A stretch of DNA of 32,015 nucleotides from Chara braunii (lineage: Eukaryota > Streptophyta > Charophyceae > Charales > Characeae). Shown here piece after piece: positions 27,477 to 32,015 of the stretch (its first letter is position 1; each line of letters opens with the position of its first letter). The notes beneath the pieces are model-generated. The model was not told the DNA's origin, did no database searches, and was given only the letters and a program-made list of their open reading frames with translations. Both the position numbers and the translations under genes were made by a program. Location of the stretch: positions 1,288,263 through 1,320,277 of the forward strand of contig BFEA01000192.1 in NCBI GenBank assembly GCA_003427395.1, written 5' to 3'.

Positions 27477-27488
27477 GCTCCGATACCA
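27477..27488 (-). promoter_or_regulatory. Primer-binding site of element 2
   Basis: TGGTATCGGAGC on the minus strand, three bases from LTR3, as at 14861. Confidence 0.85.
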
Positions 27489-27491
27489 AAT

Positions 27492-28788
27492 TGCAAGGAA
27501 GATGAGCAATAGCGTACTTCAGCAATCAAACAGCATCATACATATGAGTCCAGATAGTCTTGACCACGAACCAACAGCAAAATTGCATCACGAGATTCAC
27601 CAAATAAGAACACACCAAGAGTTCATAAGAAATAGTACCATCATCATCATCAACGAAGAACCAGAGTTGATATCCTATTTGGCGCTAAGCGCCCAGACTC
27701 CATGTGGCAGATCCTATCTTACCTATACTACAATGACGAAGTTGACGACAACAGCTCTTCCGAAGTACGAGCGCAAAGCGACCAATGCCGCACGCTTCCA
27801 GCACCAGGTATGTCTCTCGCCTTGTTCACAACCTCAATCCCCAACACACAAATGCCACTAGCACCCAAGGACCACCCTGCGCAACACCCAGTCACAGCGG
27901 AGCAGCTCGGCTATGGCTGCCCGCTCCTTCCTGCTCGCCCGTCAGAGCGTGAGTGCCAGCCAGCAAATAGCGCAGCAGCGCTTGCGCAGCATGCAGCCAG
28001 CACCCGAATGCCGAATGAGGAGGCAGGCCCTTTGCTATATCGATGTGGCCTGCCTGCGTCCAGTCCCAGGAAGCTTCCCGTAGGCCCCGGTAGCCTGAGG
28101 CCCAGCACAAAAACAAGCCTTGGGCTTGAGGTGGTTGTATGTGCCCAACTGCCTTGGGCCTGTGTTTGGCCCAGTACCCGTATCCAGCCCAGGGCCTGCT
28201 TCACATACATTCACACAGGCCCCTAGCGCTAGCCTGTTTGACCTTAACGCGCAGCTCTGCACAGGGCAGCACACATGCATCCGAGCAGCGTGCCCGCAAT
28301 GCCAGCATTGGCCAAGATCCCTGCCCACTCGCCCTGCTTGCCTATATGCCAGTGCAGCGTGTGGGCGGCCTCCCTTCAGCCTGCGACCGGGACCCAGAGG
28401 CTGAATCCAGGCCGATACAGTTGGNGCCCGGGGGATGCAGTTGCACCTCTTTCGTCAAGGCCTGCGGCCAGATTCAGATAGTGGGCCGATTTCCCTTTGG
28501 CATTTTCGGCCTCTATACCCAGCGTGCATTGTCGGCCTCACGTTCAAGTACCCAGGGCCTAACTAACTCAGAGGCCCTGGGTTTTCAGCATTTGCTGAAA
28601 TCCGAGACTCGGTGCACTCCAACCAACTGGCGTGCTGCAACTATATGGACCCCACTTTGTGAAATGTATGCACAGAGGGCTCTTGTTAATTTGCTGGCCC
28701 ACTTAGGGCGCGCACGAGGCTTTCTGCAGCCTTAGCCTAGAACATGTACATCATGGCAAGGCCCCTTCTTGAGGGCTCATTCCTCACG
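27492..28788 (-). mobile_element. LTR3 (5' LTR of element 2)
   Basis: About 1.3 kb, bordered on the left by the PBS. It shares TGCAAGGAAGATGAGC, AGTCCAGATAGTC, CCAACTGGCG, CACTTAGGGCG and CTCATTCCTCAC landmarks with the other three LTRs, but is longer and much more diverged from LTR1/LTR2. The outer terminus is about 28786-28788, where the expected CA may have decayed to CG. It defines element 2 as an older or separate insertion. It contains the ambiguous base at 28425. Confidence 0.75.
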
Positions 28789-29056
28789 TTCTTGTAAAAT
28801 TCCTGCAAAATACATTTTGAATTTCACCAATTATTCTTAAAAATTTTCAATTCCGAATTAATTTATTCAAAATTAATTCTTGTTTGGTGAATTTTATTTG
28901 GAATTACCTTTATCGCTAAATCAATTGATGACATTCTACTCTTGTAAATAGGAACCACCTCTTTCTACTCTTGTAAATAGGAACCACCCATGTCTACTCT
29001 TGTAATATGAACCCCCATGATGCCATCTTTTCCGCATGATGCCATCTTTTCCGCAT
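28789..29056. repeat. AT-rich spacer with 29-bp and 19-bp tandem repeats
   Basis: TCTACTCTTGTAA starts at 28935, 28964 and 28993, a 29-bp period. TGATGCCATCTTTTCCGCA occurs twice (29018 and 29037), a 19-bp period. The preceding 28795-28930 is AT-rich with ATTCACCAA and ATTTTGAATT motifs in both directions. No gene is seen. Confidence 0.85.
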
Positions 29057-29057
29057 G

Positions 29058-30370
29058 CAGTCATCAATGGACAACATCAAAACATCCGTTTCCACCATCT
29101 ATGCTCGCGTGACCACCATTGAAAGTCACACCCCCGCCATCCAGGTCGTCACCACCACATCCGTTTCCCCCGACACCGTCCTCCTCACCCAAACTTGATT
29201 TCAACACCATCGCCACCACAACACCCTTCACAGTAACATTCCCCCATCCTTGCGAACGGATATCCCCCCCTTCACCGGCCTTCCCCAAGAGAACGTCTTC
29301 GTCTTTCTCAACAAACTATACGATGCCTTCTCCCTCCACAACATCCCTGTCACACACTGGTTACAGGAAGGCGTCGCTCGTTGGTGGTACACCGAACGAG
29401 CTAACAACCAACACGCAAACGAGGAACCCCATTCCTTCCTTCAATGGACCAATCTCATCAGCTGCACATTTCGACCACAAAAGACGGTCCATAACTATGT
29501 CTGCGATGCTGCATTCATCTCCCTGTTCAAACGGGGATGACGCATTCATCTCCCGCTTCAAACGGGGATGCCACAAGGACCTAGCCACCTCCCTCGTCTA
29601 GGACCCCCAATGTCTCTCTCCGATCTCCTCAACCGCGCCATTCACCTAGACAAATTCCTCACCCCGTACAAGGACGCACTCACATCCGCCCCACCCCGCC
29701 CACGATTCTTTGATAACATCACCAACGAAACCTCTCTCTCTACCTCCTCGGATGAGTTCTCCGCCCCCGACCCGACATCCTCTCTGATCCACTAGACACT
29801 CTGACGAACTCTCCACCATTCACCTCATGCGAATGGAAAAGAGAGACCGCTCCAGCCATCCTCCCATGAACACCCACCCAACCCGTCTCATGAAACTCAC
29901 GCCCGAGGAGCAAACCTTCCTCCAAGCAAACGGTGGTTGTTTACGATGCCAACAGTTAGGACATCAACAGACAATCTGTCCACGGGCCGCACAGTTCACA
30001 CGACATGCACCCAGGTCCGCGGGCCCCCGACCCCCTGCTTCTGCGTCCGCCACCCCCGGTCCCTCCCCCACACGAACACCGTCCCCAAGATCACCATGAA
30101 CCCGTCCCGGCTTCGACGATTAGTCTGTCGGCCATCACATCGGTGACAGCCTCCACCCCACCGGTGGCCCATTTGGCATCGACAGTACGTCTACCTCCCC
30201 CCTCTCCAGTGTCGCGCATCCCACAACACGACCCCCAGGCGTCGCAAACCTCGTCGCCTAACGCCCCCCTCACCACCACATGTTTCGTAACCCTCTTCCG
30301 AATTCATCCTTTATCACCTCCTCTGATATTGTCGAGGAACAAGCCCGACTCGATTGGCTTGTGTGATTAA
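29058..30370 (+). pseudogene. Decayed retrotransposon gag with CCHC zinc knuckle
   Basis: The plus-strand frames read, in order: a Thr/Val/Ser-rich start (29058-29200); a capsid-like domain, I-P-P-F-T-G-L-P-Q-E-N-V-F-V-F-L-N-K-L and V-A-R-W-W-Y-T-E (29250-29540); L-S-D-L-L-N-R-A-I-H-L-D-K-F (29610-29660); and a zinc knuckle C-L-R-C-Q-Q-L-G-H-Q-Q-T-I-C (29941-29982). A Pro/Ser/Thr-rich tail closes it. A 31-bp tandem duplication at 29511-29572 and a second shift near 29605 break the frame. No protease or RT follows within the window. The family differs from the chromovirus-type elements. Confidence 0.75.
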
Positions 30371-31140
30371 GCAATGAACAATGCCACCATGACTCATATC
30401 CAACTCCTCCCATCGCTTCACCACTGCTATACCCAAGGCTACCTCTGTTGCATACTCGTGAATACTTCAACAAGTATGGGCAGAACCAAGAGATCAACCA
30501 ATATAGGATGAGCATGTACGCAGCGAAAGTCTGACAAATGGACAGACTCACATAGACTGACTCATGCAGATATCACTCAACACACAAACAATCGTGAGAT
30601 GGTGGGGTCTGAGCCAATCATAGACGATGCTCAGGCCCCATACAATCATACACAGATGAAAGGTGGGAGGAGAGATGAAGGAGGTGGGAGATGTAGGAAG
30701 CACCATATGTCACCGCGATAGAATCCAATAGGTCCCCGATATGGTAGTCCAAAATGTCATCGAACAAGATCAAAATGTTGTGGACAAAATTACCAATGTC
30801 GGAGGTACAGAGTCCTAATGTAAACGGTGTCCGATCTGTGATGCCGCCGAGTATCAACCCCAACAATCTCCAAGTCTTGAATCCGGTAAGTACCACAGCC
30901 TCTTACCACCGAAGTCCAACACTGGTCCTTATCCAACTAGTATCAAGTCTCCAGTCTGAAGAAGAAGAAGTCATGAAGAAGAATAAGAAATCTGGAGAAG
31001 AAGAAGTCTGAAGAAGAAGAAGAAGAAATCTGGTGGAGAAGAAGTTTTGAAGAAAAAGGAGAGATGGTAGAGGAGGAGAGAGGTGAGGAGGGGAGCCAGT
31101 GACTGTGGAGGGAGGAGAAAGACCTCGCCCCGAGTACGTG
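30371..31140. other. No gene recognised; GAA-rich tract inside
   Basis: 30371-30950 has only short frames without domain signal. 30958-31070 is a purine-rich GAA/AAG tract. A possible plus-strand donor CCG|GTAAGT lies at 30886-30891, without a convincing exon around it. Confidence 0.6.
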
Positions 31141-31405
31141 GCTCGCTGCAACTGACTGATACCGAAGTCGGCTAAGGCTGCCCGCTGCCTGGCTCCTCGC
31201 TCGCTGCTGCTGCGCTAGCCGTGCTGTTGCGGCACCTCCGAGCTGCGCTGAGAATAGCGCAGCGCTACTGCCCCTCTGGAACCGAAACGGACTGGCGCTC
31301 ACGAAGCGTTCAGTCGCTCGATGCCTGCAAGTGAGGTCGGCCGGTCTCAATGCTGCGAGGCCTGGCTGTGACCTGAATCATCAAGATCGAAGCTCAGATC
31401 AGACC
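31141..31405. repeat. Direct repeat, copy 1
   Basis: Starts GCTCGCTGCAACTGACTGAT and ends AGCTCAGATCAGACC. It is nearly identical to 31721-32015, 580 bp away. An Ala/Arg/Gln-rich minus-strand frame is open in both copies, but that follows from their near identity and is not evidence of coding. Confidence 0.9.
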
Positions 31406-31720
31406 GGCGGGCGGCAGCTTCAAGAGCGCCGCCTGGCCCAAACGGTAATGTCGTTTGGGCCTGCCCGTCAGGTCTGGTCCAAAATATGGCCTCAAGGCCA
31501 ACCGGTGGCCTGTAAATGGCGCTACCGATCTAAAGGTCCGACCTTGGGACTGGACCGGCCTCCGAACCGCTATCTGTCGGGCCTAACCAGGCCCGTGTGA
31601 CCTAGTATGTAACAACCTCTCTTCCTCGTGATCTCGAATCAGTCCCCGACTACTCCCTTCACAACCAACTTCTNTACATTGAAACCAAAGGCACTCGCCG
31701 ACTACTCCCTTCAGTACCTG

Positions 31721-32015
31721 GCTCGCTGCAACTGACTGATACCGAAGTCGGCTATGGCTGCCCGCTGCCTGGCTCCTCGCTCGCTGCTGCTGCGCTAGCC
31801 GTGCTGTTGCGGTACCCTCGAGCTGCGCTGAGAATAGCGCAGCGCTACTGCCCCTCTGGAACCGAAACGGACTGGCGCTCACGAAGCGTCCAGTCGCTCG
31901 ATGCCTGCAAGTGAGGCCGCCCGGTCTCTAAGTATCGGTAGGGCAAAGGCCGGCCTCAATGCTGCGAGGCCTGCCTGTGACCTGAACCGTCAAGATCGGC
32001 AGCTCAGATCAGACC
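31721..32015. repeat. Direct repeat, copy 2, continuing past the window
   Basis: Same start and end as 31141-31405, with about 30 extra bases (CTCTAAGTATCGGTAGGGC region, 31926-31955). It is cut off by the end of the window. A shorter repeat, CGACTACTCCCTTCA (31648 and 31699), precedes it. Confidence 0.9.

Noticed and set aside
28935-29056. CRISPR-like regularly spaced repeats
   Set aside because: The 29-bp and 19-bp units are directly abutting tandem repeats with no unique spacers, in a eukaryotic context.
31583-31882. Ala/Arg/Gln-rich minus-strand frame also open at 31143-31350
   Set aside because: The frame is shared because the DNA repeats are nearly identical. It has no start context, domain or codon signal.

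Overview
The window looks like nuclear DNA of a green-plant-lineage eukaryote, possibly a charophyte-type alga or another large, repeat-rich streptophyte genome. Four signs support this: U6 snRNA-derived copies with a plant-type 5' stem-loop; Ty3/gypsy chromovirus retrotransposons whose primer-binding sites match plant initiator tRNA-Met; a plant-like mitochondrial cox3 fragment; and abundant (GT)n, (CT)n and (TCC)n microsatellites. The species is not determined. No bacterial-style operon, rRNA gene, intact tRNA gene or CRISPR array was seen. Almost everything here is repeat or decayed mobile DNA.

Bases 1-3150 are a satellite and microsatellite zone. It carries minisatellites, palindromes, GC-rich hairpin repeats and, between 1.8 and 2.8 kb, a cluster of six U6 snRNA-derived copies, several with A-rich 3' tails. 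Bases 3200-7090 are lower in obvious repeats and hold the only plausible host-gene material. This is two minus-strand phase-0 exons (3473-3820 and 6044-6220) and perhaps a third (6999-7092) that is cut by a solo LTR at 7093-8199. Bases 8200-10080 hold an inverted repeat around a (CT)n(CA)n minisatellite, followed by long homopyrimidine and homopurine tracts.

Bases 10830-14500 carry a decayed plus-strand Ty3/gypsy element with a zinc knuckle, aspartic protease and reverse transcriptase. It is interrupted at about 12.03-13.67 kb by AT-rich organelle-type DNA containing a cox3 piece and two pieces of a group II intron reverse transcriptase in scrambled order.

Bases 14490-28790 are a tandem complex of minus-strand chromovirus-type elements. 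On the plus strand the order is: leader plus PBS of a truncated element; LTR1; element 1 (chromodomain-integrase, RNase H, RT remnant, gag); leader plus PBS; LTR2; truncated element 2 (RNase H stump, RT, protease, gag); leader plus PBS; LTR3. Element 1 has lost the RT catalytic core but keeps the integrase D,D35E residues. Element 2 keeps the RT catalytic YLDD but has lost integrase. Neither has intact reading frames.

Bases 28790-32015 contain short tandem repeats, a plus-strand decayed gag with a zinc knuckle, a GAA-rich tract, and a nearly identical pair of about 270-bp repeats 580 bp apart at the window's end. The ambiguous bases at 1319, 18300, 28425 and 31674 show draft-assembly quality.
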